Positions 1-11,673 of a DNA stretch of 64,000 nt are shown piece after piece (positions within the stretch are counted from its first letter, which is position 1; each line of letters starts with the position of its first letter). Made by a program: the position numbers and the translations under genes. The notes beneath the pieces are model-generated. The model did not search any database, was not told where the DNA came from, and worked only from the letters and a program-made list of their open reading frames with translations. This DNA is from Cladobotryum mycophilum (Eukaryota; Ascomycota; Sordariomycetes; Hypocreales; Hypocreaceae): the NCBI GenBank assembly GCA_036429605.1, contig CM071589.1:2666001-2730000 (forward strand), written 5' to 3'.

Positions 1-2471
1 AGATAGGCAGGCGGGCAGAAAGAAGCGACAAGGAAAGCATTGAAGGTGCGGAATTGAACACACGGAGACAGCCAAGAAGCTCTTTTGGACCCCAATGGAA
101 CGCTGCCCGCGGAAGAAATGGATTGCACTGTGTTAAACGAGTACGATTCTGAGTACCTATGCAATACGTGCGGTGATGCTCCGCTATCTGCACAACGTGT
201 ATGGCCGGCCCATGGACAAGGTTCAACCGGAGCAGAAACCTGTAGAGATGCAGCCGTATGTCGTATACGATGGAAGCCGACTCACGTATTGCATTGCAGA
301 AGCTTCAATGACCTCCTATGAGGAGTAAAACTGCCAAAAACGAGGGTAGGGTAGGGTAGGGTACTTGGATGATGTCTCCGATATAACTGGTGCCCTAACT
401 GGAAAAGCGTCATGAATCGCGATTTAAGCCGTTTTTGGAAATACTTTTCCCCATCAGAGAAGCGGATCAAAGGGTGAGTTTCCTAATCTAGCCTCGATTT
501 GGAGCCCCCTACCTTTCTTTTCTTCTCTAGCACGGGTGGGTTGTGACTGCTCTTTGGGGGGATCTCTCGAGAATCGCAAGTCACTCTTTTTCTCTCCCTT
601 CTTTTTTTTTTTTTTGCTCCTCCTCTGGATTTACCCCAATCCATCCATGGGTTCTCCCACTTCCTACTCCCACATCTCCATATCTGCCACGCCCACTGTC
701 GGCCGCCCAGGGCGAGGGAGAGAATCAGAATGACATCGCGTTTGCCTTTCCCCCCACTGATTTACTTGTTTACGTCTACTACTAGGTTCTCTCTTATTGT
801 ATGCCGACTCCTCATTGTATCAAAAGCCGGTGGGCATTTTTGGTCTAGAGGTGGGATGGTTGTGCCCCTGCAGGAACCGAGCCATCCTTTTTCTTCTGTG
901 CCAAGTAGCTTGTACGTACTGGTGAAGCCAGCCATTCGAACGGGGACCACTTGAGGCGGATAAGCCGAACGTGTCAGTGACGCAAGAGAAGAGAAGAGAA
1001 GAGAAGAGCCTGCTGCTGCTCGTCGTTTTCGTCGCATGCTATACCCCCATGATCGCTTCCTTGCATGCCAATATGATCAATTTCAGCATGTCGAAGCGAG
1101 AAGGCGCATTCATGAAATCCTCATGCAGCAAGGGAGAAGAGTGGACAAACATTACAAGGAGCATATGTCTCGTTTCTTGTCGAATTGCAGGCTGTCCTTT
1201 GTTATGTGCAGTTTTGTGTGTGTGGTGCCGCTGTCCCCCTCCCCCCATGTGTATCCCGCGGCTATCGTCTGTCTGTCTCCCTCTCCAACCGCCTCTTCAC
1301 CAACATTCCCCCCCAAATCGATCTATTCCTTTCCCCGTAATCCGACATGCAACGAATTTTTCTTCTTCCCTGCCATATGATTCAAGGCGCCCTTTTCTTG
1401 GTTACTTTGTGCAAAAAAATCTCTCTTCATTGGGAGTAAATACCTTAGTTTATGCCAGCAATGGCTAGCAGTCAAGAGGTATCTCTCACCACCACCCCCT
1501 CCTCATCCGCAGTCTACACCCTTCATTTTCCGCCACACCCTTTCTCTCCAAAGGCCAGAAAGTCGAAAAAAGGCCTCTTCGATGATCTAACTGCCTTTGG
1601 ATGTTCTCAGTAACACGTCGGCGGCTATTCTCATGCACGAAAGTTCAAGTACCTGCTACTGTGTGTACGGAGGTACATGCATTCTCAACCTGCTCAACAA
1701 CACCACCCCCATCTTAGCCCTGTCGCTGCCCCACACACAATCCAGTCTCTCCACTTGCAGGGACCCTGGCCCGGAGTCAGGTCAGTCCCTCTCTGTCCAC
1801 GCCCACGCCCACATCCAGACACCCCCGACACCCCTGGTCGATGATGTGTGTTGATGGATAGATCCCTGGGCTTTTGGACTGGACCCATGCTCATGCCGCA
1901 AGGTCGAGGTACTTGCTTGCCGTACTTCCTACTCGTCGACTCACTTCGCTCGGCTGTTGATCTGAGCCTCCTCCATTAATACAAGAACTCGTGCCATCTG
2001 CATCCCATCCGTCTTCTTCACAAGATTCTCTACCACATCATCTCTTCTTCTCTTCCCCACAGACAATCTCGATCTCATCAGACACATATATTCCATCCAA
2101 GGCCCCGGCCAAACTTGTTTTATTTTACTTTATAACCATCTACCTTGGCGGCTCTCTGTTCTCAACATTGAACCACCTCACACCTTGTTGCTTCATCCTC
2201 AGTCGACTTATAGATGTGCCGTGTGCGAGTATAAGACGGGTACCTTGTCCCATCTCAACATCACATCGCACAACGTCTTCGGCTATCATTTCTTGTCCTC
2301 TTTCAACCACCCAACACACATCCATCTACCACTGCTAGTGGCCCATTGCCCTGGGAAGCGCAAGTCGTTACACTCAACGACTACCACTCCTCCCTTTACC
2401 ACTATCAACCAACGGGGTTCCTGGCACCAACCGCCCAAGGAATCTTCCTCCATACCATCTTTACCATTACC
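1..2471. other. Gene-free leader region upstream of the Myb-like gene
   Basis: No reading frame here has recognisable protein similarity or coding-like composition. The stretch is rich in pyrimidine tracts (for example a T run near 603-615 and C/T-rich DNA through 1200-2450), which is typical of the long promoters and 5' leaders of fungal regulatory genes. Four tandem GGGTA units lie at 344-363. I infer that much of the right half is promoter and untranslated leader of the gene starting at 2472. A 5' untranslated intron is possible but I could not place one. Confidence 0.5.
344..363 (+). repeat. Four tandem GGGTA units
   Basis: Four perfect copies of a 5-base unit. It resembles, but is one base shorter than, the TTAGGG telomere unit of most filamentous fungi. 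It is too short to call an interstitial telomere. Confidence 0.6.
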
Positions 2472-4232
2472 ATGGTCGAGCAACAACAATACATCACCTC
2501 CGGTCTGCCACACCAAGATTTGGCAGGACCCCACGGGTTGCCCGAGAACGACAGATCCCCTGTCGCATTGCCAACAACCACTTATTCAGACATCACACCT
2601 TTTGCTGCCGTATGTTGCCCACCCTTGACAATGCACGCCCTTTTTGTTTTATTTTATTTTGCCTTCTCTAACATGTCTATAGGTTTCTTCTTTCAACCTC
2701 CCTCCTCAGTGCGACTCCAGTCTTTTGACACCTATTTCTACAGCTGGTTCCCCCCTCTGCACCAGCTTCGCAAGCCGGCACGCCAGCATTACCCTCCTCC
2801 TCCTACCACTCCCTACACCCAGGTCCCAACCCCTCCTGGAAGCTCCAAGATGTACCATCAGTGGAGCAACCAGCCCTTCGATATGAACAGCCAAGCCAGC
2901 CAAGCCAGCTCTCCAATGAACAACCCGGCACCCGTCGCACAGGAGTTTTATGTTGATGAGCGCCGGACTCCCGGCCCTCCGGAACCTTACCTGGGCTCCT
3001 ATGGAGTTTCTGAAGGTCCCGAGCCACAACCGATTCATCACCAAGGACCACCCTACTACATTGACGTGCCTGTGGAAAACCAAAGCCACATGAGCCATGG
3101 CCACCTGCAAATGGATCGCAGTGCTCCTCCTCCTGCTCCTCTCCTTAGCCAGTCTCACCCTAGCTACCGAGGACCTCTTCGACAAACCAGTGTGGACTAC
3201 CATAGCACAAGCAGCCATCAAGAAATCCGCCGCTCCTCAAGTGGCAGTTCTCCTCGCCGAGGGGCCGCACGCGCAACAACCCAGGGCACCACCCGGGTCA
3301 CCAAGTCTACCAAGAGGAACGGCAAGCGAGGCCCAAATGCGCGCAACAATTCTCAGTTGGATCCTGCTGATGACCACAAGAACTGCTACGGAGAAGAAGT
3401 TGCCCCTACACTGAAGAGCACGTGCCCCGAGGAAGAGCGATGCATTTTCGAATCCCGCTGGCGACACCGCCACCAAAGGGGGCAGGATATGTGGGATAGC
3501 ATCCAGAATGACTTCTATACTCGATTCAAGAAGCAACACGGCAAGGAGATGCTACAGATGAAGTTCAAGCGCGGCCGAGCCAAGTACCAGCTCTGGATTG
3601 ACCGAGATGTAAGTGATGCTTGTCAAGAGTTTTCTCTCTCATTTTTTTTTTTTTTTTTGCAACACGGACTAATATTTTTTCTTTCTTTATAGGAGCACCT
3701 CCTCAGGGAAGCCTTCAGGAAAACCGAGAGGGAAAGGTACCAGACGATCCTCAGCCACTTCTTGGAAATGGGTGGTTCACGAAATATGCTTCTCAGCGCT
3801 AGTGATATTGAGATCAAACTCGTCAATGACATGAAGTTGGAAGACAACATCTATGTCGAGGCGGGAGAAGAACTGGATGTGCGACGTCGACGAAGGACAA
3901 CCATCAAGAAGCGGTCCGGGGGTCGAGGGGAGCAGAGTGGAGACGTTGCAGTCCGAGATGAGATGCTCACTGCTATGTCACACCCCAACCTCACTGAGGA
4001 CGATGTGATCAACCAGGTATACGAGCGCCGGGACCGCTGGGACGAGGAGTCGTCCACAAACAGCGAGATGATGGATGTCCACATGTGGGACAGCCGGGCG
4101 CCCATGAAGATTGAGCCGGGTACTTTGGTTCCGCCCCAGGGCGGGCATATTCTAAAGGCACACAACACTCATCCTGTCAGCCATGCCGTGGGTGGGCCGG
4201 CGCATCAATCTCTCTACCATGGACGGAAGTGA
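2472..4232 (+). CDS. Uncharacterised nuclear protein with tandem Myb/SANT-like helical repeats
   Basis: Spliced gene, about 521 residues. The ATG at 2472 has a good context (ACCATGG). Introns are inferred at 2610-2720 (GTATGT, branch CTAAC; the acceptor is chosen because it keeps the frame) and 3609-3692 (GTAAGT, branch ACTAAT, TATAG). The upstream frame stays open to 2346, so an earlier start is possible. The first half is low-complexity, rich in P, Q, S and H. A basic stretch follows (R/K-rich, encoded near 3255-3340). Then come two helical units: one with the pattern W-x-x-I-x-x-x-F and MKFKRGRAKY, the second starting DEHLLREAF and ending in GGSRNM then DIEIKLVNDMKLE. Spacing of W/F/Y residues suggests Myb/SANT-like DNA binding. 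I do not recognise a characterised orthologue. A nuclear regulatory role is inference from the basic region, the low-complexity arm and the very large flanking intergenic regions. Confidence 0.75.
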
Positions 4233-4944
4233 TGTTAATCGGCCAACACTTTGTATCACGGCGGCTGTGGCGAATGAGACGCTAAGGTGCTTGGGAGTTG
4301 TTTTTGGGACATGATGGCACATGGGATTGGGTCGGAACATGAGGTGTGAATTTTTTTTTTGGGAGGGGGGTTCCGGACAAAGATTTAGAATGCTTCATCT
4401 TCGCAACGAAGAGCCCTCGTTCTTGTTTTGATGAGTTATGGTCTTGTTTTCTTTCCCGCAACATTTTTTTACCCTTTTTTGTCATTTACTTTTTCTTCTC
4501 CTTCTTCTTTCTACATCTTTTCTTTTCCTGTTCTCTCTTTTACATACGGAGCATCTACTTTTTTTCTTCTTTTACACAGCTTGGGAAAGGAACAGGATCA
4601 TACGGAGGGGAGTGGGTGGGGTTTGGGAAGAGACGGACAATCTCACGATAGGTACCTTTTTTTATCAATATCATCATGATTTGATGTTTACAAAATGTTC
4701 TCCACAATCATCTGATACATGTGACTTTGCTCCTCAACTCCTTGATTCCTTGACGGCTAGAGATGGTCCCCACAGCATGACAATCTGTTTCCATGGCAAG
4801 AGAGTTGTGATCCTTGTCCGTCGGCAAAAGGGCTCTCCAGAACTGGTCATCCATGCAAGATGACAAGTCGGGGTTAGACTGACAGAGTGGCTACAGTGGC
4901 GGCGTTAAGAGGCGGTAATCCAATGAGCAGGCAGGATGCATTTC

Positions 4945-4971
4945 GTGTGTGTGTGTGTGTGTGTGTGTGTG
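4945..4971 (+). repeat. (GT)13 microsatellite
   Basis: Thirteen uninterrupted GT units plus one G. An intergenic dinucleotide repeat, likely polymorphic between strains. Confidence 0.9.
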
Positions 4972-6900
4972 CTCCGTATGTGCAAGTACTTGGTCATGTA
5001 CTTTGTACTCCGCATATCCATGGATGTAGATGCGGTAGCAAGGTCGGGTATTATAGGTACGTACCTACCCAGTAAAACTTCCAGTTTTCTTTGTCCGTCA
5101 ATCACAGGCGGTCGGTCTCAGGCGTCAATGTCTGAGTCTGAAGGTGGTGGGTGGTGAGTGGTGGGCTGTTTCGTTTGTGTCCGAGTGCTGCAGCAGCTCA
5201 AGCACATCAGTCGGTAACCGATACGCTTTGCAGAAGACCATCTTCCCTTGTCATTCTGTGCCAGGTTATGGATGCATGGGTGCACATCTACCTGTGACTT
5301 ACCAGATACGACTGCCAGTAGGTAGTACGTACGACTGCGCAAGTGCATTGCTACCATACTGCGGAACTATGACATCGAAGCATGTCCTTGGAACAAGGTT
5401 CTCGACAAGGCATGAATGGATGGATGGATTGGAGTGTTTTTGATCCTGCCGCCTGAAATGGCGTTCCAGTATTGATTGGAAGAATGCTACGTTAATCCAT
5501 TCATTTGCCTAGATGGTAAGATAGCCCCGAGTCCCACTGGCTGCTGCTGCTCCTTGTCCCAGTTGACGTCCCCATGGGCGGGCTCGGGGAAGGGATGGAG
5601 GGAATTCTTTAGGACTGATGTGCCTTTTTTGGTGGCTTGTTCTTTAAAACCACTCTACTTTGGCTCGCACATGATTTTCTATGTAGTCCTATGTACTCCG
5701 TATCCGCGTTCGATTCAGTGCTGCAAGTAAATTTTAAAGCTGCCTCCGATAAGGTAGCACCTAACTGCCAGGTGCGCTGGGCGCTGTGGCACAGTGTGGT
5801 ACAGCCAAGCCCAGTATCAACCCAGGCCGTTATTACTCATCCGGGCAGTAATGGGAAAGTCCACTTTCTTCCAGGTTTCGTATTCTCTCACCTCCACTCT
5901 CACACTTGTCAATCTAATAATCCAACCTCCACAAACAGACCAAAAAAAAATATTGGCTCCAATACAACTCACTCACATATTATCAACGCACAAAGGCGGC
6001 TCACGTCCCCCTCCCCCTTCTCGTGCAAAAAACGAAATCCAGAACTGGACAAAAGTGCCCGCCACCGCTCATGTCCGACCGACCTGCCGCCAGAACGACC
6101 CCCTCCCCCCGGTTGATGATGAAGTCGCAGTACCCAAGCACCAAAGCAAGCCCCCAGGCAGGCAGGGTCAGACAGTCAGCGTGCCCAGGACATTCAGGCT
6201 TGTTGACCTGGCTCTTGTTCTGACTGGCCATGCTGGTCAAGGGGGCGACGAGCCCACACCACCAGTTCCCTTCTGTCGGTATACGCTTTGCTCGTTAGAG
6301 ATGATGCTGCATTCTCGCCCGTGGTAATCCAAGCTGGTACAGTGCGAACTGTGCCGACAAAAGGCGCAACTACATTGGGCAACTCAGAATGCATTGACAC
6401 ACCTCTACCTTTTGACACCTTTTAGCCAAGACACACACAGTTCGAGGGTCAACAAGCGAAACGACGCTGCGGCGAGGATTGGAACTGGGACTCGAACTGG
6501 GATTCGAGACTATTGAGACCCTGCCTGCTGGCCCAAGGCTTTCCCTCCCCCCACCATCGAAGAAACGGTTTGATGCCCTGCCGGCTTTCTGTCAACGGAG
6601 CCTCGACTAGATGCACAACTGCTGCTACTACTGCAACCCCTTGGTCTTTTTTTTTTTTTTTTTTTGCGAATGTATTTCCCCGTCTCAACCGTCATGCATT
6701 CGTTGACATGAGTCTGCGCAGCATACCTCTACCCACAGTACCAATCATGCTTTGTTTTTTTTTTCTTTGTTCCCCATTCTACCCCCTCGTCAATGGAGGT
6801 TTCTGTTTGTTTCGGTTTCAGCATCCCAGTGATGTGATATCCACATGATATCCATACACACAGGTCCTGCAAAATCCTTCTCATGACGACGCTGCTGGGA

Positions 6901-6918
6901 GAGGAAGAGAGCGAGAGC

Positions 6919-6950
<32 letters not shown>
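6901..6950 (+). repeat. (GA)n purine tract
   Basis: About 50 bases of nearly pure GA with a few GC and AA interruptions. In fungal promoters such tracts disfavour nucleosomes, but here no gene is close. Confidence 0.85.
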
Positions 6951-9900
6951 AGTGGACGGGACGGCAGAATGTTGACTGCTTGTGAGATGAAACAGGTCAT
7001 TGATGCCCGTCGTAATACCCGTGGCCCGGAACGCCTCCGCAGCATCTACATAAGACCCACTCGTGGAGTTGATGCATGGCTAGCTAACGGTGAATGCTGA
7101 GTGAGGCTCAATGTTCCAGTTCCGCAGGCAAAGAGTTTTTCCACACATTGCCCGTGCTACCACAGGGATCCAACGGCTTGAGGGGCCGGTTTAAGAATGA
7201 AGATCGCCGTTCAATTGACAGAATATGATGAAAATCACTACTACCGCAAAGCACTAGCTTGGCTAGGCTCCCATCAACTGTCATGACGGAACGAACATGT
7301 CAAGGAGCTCAAATCGACTTGGAAGGTGAACTTGCTGGAACTAATGGAAGTGTTCCGGCATTGAATCCCTCTGCCGACACTTGCAGCTTGTTCGATGCAT
7401 GGTATAGACTGGTGATAAGTGATATGGGGATGGATGCTACAACATCCACTTTCAGCTACCTGCTTTCATTGACTGTAACACCACGCTGGGAACTTTACCC
7501 TACTGTCGGGTCTTCAATCGTCGTACAGTATAGAAAAATACCGTGCAGCAAATTACGAGGTACGTGGCTTTTTATTTTATTTTATTTTATCTCTGGTAGG
7601 GAGGGAACTGCAACGCGGCGAAACATGAATTGTCCACCGCCCCTCCGGACCCGAGGGACTGGAAAATGACGCTGTGGATAGTGGGCATGTAATTTGGTAC
7701 AGAGGGGGCCACACGCCCAGCCTCCCTACCTCCCTGCCTCAAGCAAGCAGGCCCATCCCATTGGCGAGCAGCAGGCCGAATCGAAAGAGAAAAGACACCA
7801 CCGAGCTGGGGTAGTAGAGCTATTCTTTTTTTTTTTTTTTTGGTCGGGAAAAGAGCGAAGAGCGAGCAGCGAGCAGCGAAGCGACATGATTGCTGGTGAA
7901 CACCACCACACTCTACTACACTTCCTTCCTAAGGGTGCGTTTCTCGACGGCACGCCCCGCCGGCTGCACGATGCAGCCCACGTTGCCGTGGACGGCAGAT
8001 ACGAAATGTGTGGCATTCAAAGAGGATATGTTAAGCGAAACATGACGATTGCTGGAGTTGATGGTAATGATCCCAGAAGGAACTCAACTAATTATAATGA
8101 TCAACCTCGATAAGAGAAGCCATTGATTGGTCCAAGTGCGAAGCCTCTTGGGGCTTTTGCAATCCTCGGCCAGATGCCGCAGATCCATTGGTTGGGGTCG
8201 ACTCGTAAAGGAGGAGGAGTGGTATGCACACCCTTTGCCCCGTGCTTCCCCAACTTGATTATCATACGGCATTTATGCACCGGAAGACCCAGGGGTTTGA
8301 TCAGCCTTGCGCAAAGGTCATACGATTTCATAACTGGAGTCTGTCAGTGGTTGGGCAAGTGAAGAAGACCAAGAGCGACATGTGTGGGTGCACAACGTTA
8401 GCCGTACGCACCTCGGCAGGTGGCCAGCCGGCAGTAAACGGGCTCTATTGCTGAATGATTGACAGTATGACATGTGGCGTCCCGTTGCCCAAAGCTCCAA
8501 AGCTCCAAAGCTATGGCCCGCACCTTGTCGTACGCCTAATCTTTCCTGTCAGAAAAAGAAAATGAGATCCCCCAAAAAACGACCCGGAAGCAGGGAGTGA
8601 CACTCTGTCATGGGGCTATGGGAATATGTGCAGCAAGGCAAATAAGGCGACAACTGGTATTGGGTTCATTGGTTCAGACAAGATGAGAAGCGAGTAGGAT
8701 TCTCGTTCTTCCCCCCGTTTAGGTTACAGCAAGCGAACGCACTTCGGATTGGCCTCAGCGATATTAAAAAGTTTCCCCAGACCCCCGCTCGAATATTATT
8801 TGCTTGGTATGTGGGAGAAACGTGGTGGTGTGTACATACATACGCATGAGACCATGCGGTCTCCAGACCGGCCACCCGGCTTGTCCGACGAAGGGTATCA
8901 TTTTGGAGTGAGATGACGTTCGGCCACACCTCATGAATACCTTTCTTCGAGACCAGTGAATTTCCAACACGAGATTTACAACGTAACAAGCAAGAGTGCA
9001 GGCAGGAATGATAGAGTAGTATCGCATCTGGAGGGCGCTGAAGAATGGCCAGCGGTGTGCGTGGCAGTGGAGCTCTGCCACGTTTTTCGCAAGATCTGCA
9101 TCATTCTGAACCAGGCCGACCAACAGATGGATTCTAAAGCTCATACGGGCTCTCGAAGGAATCGAATGCATGAAAGAGACACAGAGACGGATGGATGGGC
9201 ATGCGCTCGACGTTACCAACGCCTCGAGGGATGCAGATGAGCGACCGGAAGGATTCAACTCGCGTGGCAAAGGCGTGGATGGACTGTGATGGCAGGCCCT
9301 TTTGCTTCCATTCTCATTTTCGCCAATAGATTTGATGCTACTCTATTGAGCACACGGATAAATGCTTGATTTAAATCTACGAGGTTTCCCAGAGCGGGCA
9401 GTTTCTAGGGAGATGCACCATGATATTGTGGCACGGGTCTGCTCTATGATGATGGCATAGGTGGCAATTGGGAGACGATGCACAGAAGCGCCTGAACCCG
9501 CATTTAACGGATTAGATGATGGAATGTGTGTTGAGGGTTCCATTGGGGGCGATGATGCTCAATGGAGGCGTTTAGGCATGGCGGTTCTTCGCTTTTGGTG
9601 AGCTGGTTCATCCTATATTTGGCAGAGCAGCTTGTTGGTAGGTACAGGTAAAAACGTTTCGTTTCGTTTCGTTTCGTCTCGTGTCATTACATCACATCTT
9701 GCCTCCATGCGTTGGCGGCAGTTGGCTCTGTCTGCTACAGGTATGCAAGAGTGGTGCCTACGATTGTTGGGTGTGTTCTATTTTGCCTCACTGGAATTTT
9801 TCAGCACGCATGTTGATACTACGACTGACCGAGTCATAAGGCGTAGGGCTTAGGGGAAGAGGAAGAGGGGCGGCAACGGCTCGCGTGGCCTCTGCCGTTT

Positions 9901-10052
9901 CACACGTCCACAATGGGAAGATGTGAATCTCCTTTTGGCTATTGTTGTTGGTTTGAAGTATTTGAGGTTACCCTTAATGGGTTTGGTCTGGGCTGCTGTG
10001 TTACGTGGGAAAGCCGCAAGAAGGCGCAAGTGCGCATCTGCTGTTGGTTGTG

Positions 10053-10077
10053 GCAGCAGCAGCAGCAGCAGCAGCAG
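10053..10077 (+). repeat. (GCA)8 trinucleotide repeat
   Basis: Perfect GCA/CAG run. It lies in a frame open from 10005, but that frame has no other protein-like character, so I treat it as an intergenic microsatellite. Confidence 0.8.
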
Positions 10078-10900
10078 TGAGAAATGAGAAACCTGGAGTA
10101 AAACAGAGACAAGGAGATGCAGTTGATCTCTCTTGGACTGTTGGCTCTAGTGATTTCTGTTCGCCCGATCCCCCCCCAATCAACCGCCTGAGTCCGCCCG
10201 CCGTTGTACGGTTATCGCGCCGCACTTGTTTCGGCAGCATTCAACAGATTGCTCAAACCTCGCATGTTTTTTCTGCCCAAAATTCTTGCTCTCTCGTCTC
10301 GCGGCATTACTGTAAAGAGGTTCACGACGATCTAGAGGGAGGCATACCAAGGGAGAAGGCCTTTTCCTATTACAGTAACCAGAAGTTCTCATGTAGTACT
10401 TGCTGGCTATCGCTGAGTCTTTCTACTGGACAATTCTCTTAGCTTCGAGCTTTGAGGGCTGCCAAGAGATTTGGCTCTTGAATGGCGTGGCCCCACCATG
10501 ACCGCCGCGGCCGACCGAGGACGCCGGACTGCTGATGAAGCAGAATGGAAAGAATAGAAAGCGCAGTCTAAAAATGACATGCTGGATAGATGGATGGATG
10601 TCACCAGGACGCACGCACGCATGCATCAGTGGGGGATGTCAACTTGGTTTCAACGTTGATTCCTCCTGACCAAGAACAAGGGGTGGGATTGACTTGTCCA
10701 TGTCAAGTGTGAAGTGACACAGGATCCGAGACCCGAACGTGGCTATACTACCTACTTGACATGACTTTCCTTGTGGAGACAGGTCAAAGCTCGTTTCTGT
10801 GTTTGATGTTTGGACGAAGGATTCCCGCAAGTTGTAATCGTCATGCAATGCAGGCGTTGCTCCGATAAAGGAGAGACTTTCTTGCTCCTTCGTTTTGTTT

Positions 10901-10904
<4 letters not shown>

Positions 10905-10930
<26 letters not shown>
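10905..10930 (+). repeat. (TCG)n trinucleotide repeat
   Basis: Roughly eight to nine perfect TCG units in non-coding DNA. Confidence 0.85.
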
Positions 10931-10931
<1 letters not shown>

Positions 10932-11097
10932 ACATGGTGTCGTTTGTTTTTGCAAGCTAAGAAACGTTGGCTGGGCTGGGGGAGTGTGTTGAGCGGGAGT
11001 GGATGATGTGGATGGAAGAGCTAGAAGAATCAAGGGGCCCAGACCAGTTTCTGGCCATGACACTTGTAGTAGGAAGTTGCCGAGAATATTCCACCCA

Positions 11098-11175
11098 CTT
11101 TTTATTATTTATTTATTTATCAATTAATTAATTAATTAAGTATTTTAATAAAATAAAATAATTAAATCAATGAAG
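11098..11175. repeat. A/T-rich block with TTTA and ATTA units
   Basis: About 75 bases of almost pure A/T built from TTTA, ATTA and AAATA units, in contrast with the GC-balanced surroundings. This is the first of three such islands in the gene desert (others near 11600-11690 and 16880-16960). A transcript end, replication-linked element or chromatin boundary are possible roles; none can be shown. Confidence 0.7.
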
Positions 11176-11642
11176 GGTATGTACATTTTACATTTATCTT
11201 TACGGACCCGACCGGAGATGCTATAGTGTCCGGAAAGTGGTTACATTCGAGACGAGTCTGAAACGAATTCCTCTTGAAGGGCTGTTTCTTGTGATGACTT
11301 TGCATTTATTCTGTCTGGGTAGTGGTGGTGGTACAAGTTGAAGTGAGATGCACGTCATGGAATGAATTTAAATTCTCCGGAAAATCATGGGAAAAAAACG
11401 TGGGCAAGCAAAAGAAATCACCGCGAGGCCTGCCGTCTTCCCTGCCTGCTTGATGTTTATTGTACAAGAGGGCCATTTTATTTACTTCCATTTCATGCTG
11501 GGATGCAACGTACCCGTGTTGCGGCGGCACTTGGGGGGGGAATCTGCAAACGTTACCGGAAGGGGAGGAGAAGTACGTTTTGATCAATTGTTGTTGAACA
11601 TTTTTAAATAAAATTCATTATTTTATTATTTAATTGAGTTAA

Positions 11643-11643
<1 letters not shown>

Positions 11644-11673
<30 letters not shown>
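11644..11673 (+). repeat. (TTGA)7 tetranucleotide repeat
   Basis: About seven perfect TTGA units inside an A/T-rich island that also contains TTTTA repeats. Confidence 0.85.

Larger units (their letters stand above)
4233..11097. other. Gene desert, left part
   Basis: No frame in these 6.9 kb looks like protein. The longest ones (for example 5794-6327 + and 8764-9270 -) have no family signature, have atypical composition, and are crossed by polypyrimidine or simple-repeat DNA. The first few hundred bases (T-rich at 4340-4600) are probably the 3' untranslated region of the Myb-like gene. The rest holds simple repeats (listed separately) and scattered TACGGAG-type motifs. Long non-coding transcripts are possible but cannot be shown from sequence. 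Confidence 0.5.

Noticed and set aside
344..363. Interstitial telomere
   Set aside because: Only four units of GGGTA, one base shorter than the fungal TTAGGG unit; the window lies inside ordinary genic DNA.
5794..6327. 177-codon plus-strand open frame in the gene desert
   Set aside because: Composition is that of translated pyrimidine-rich DNA, with no domain, no codon preference and no plausible partner exons.
8764..9270. 168-codon minus-strand open frame
   Set aside because: No family signature, cysteine/histidine-rich without a pattern, and isolated in non-coding DNA.
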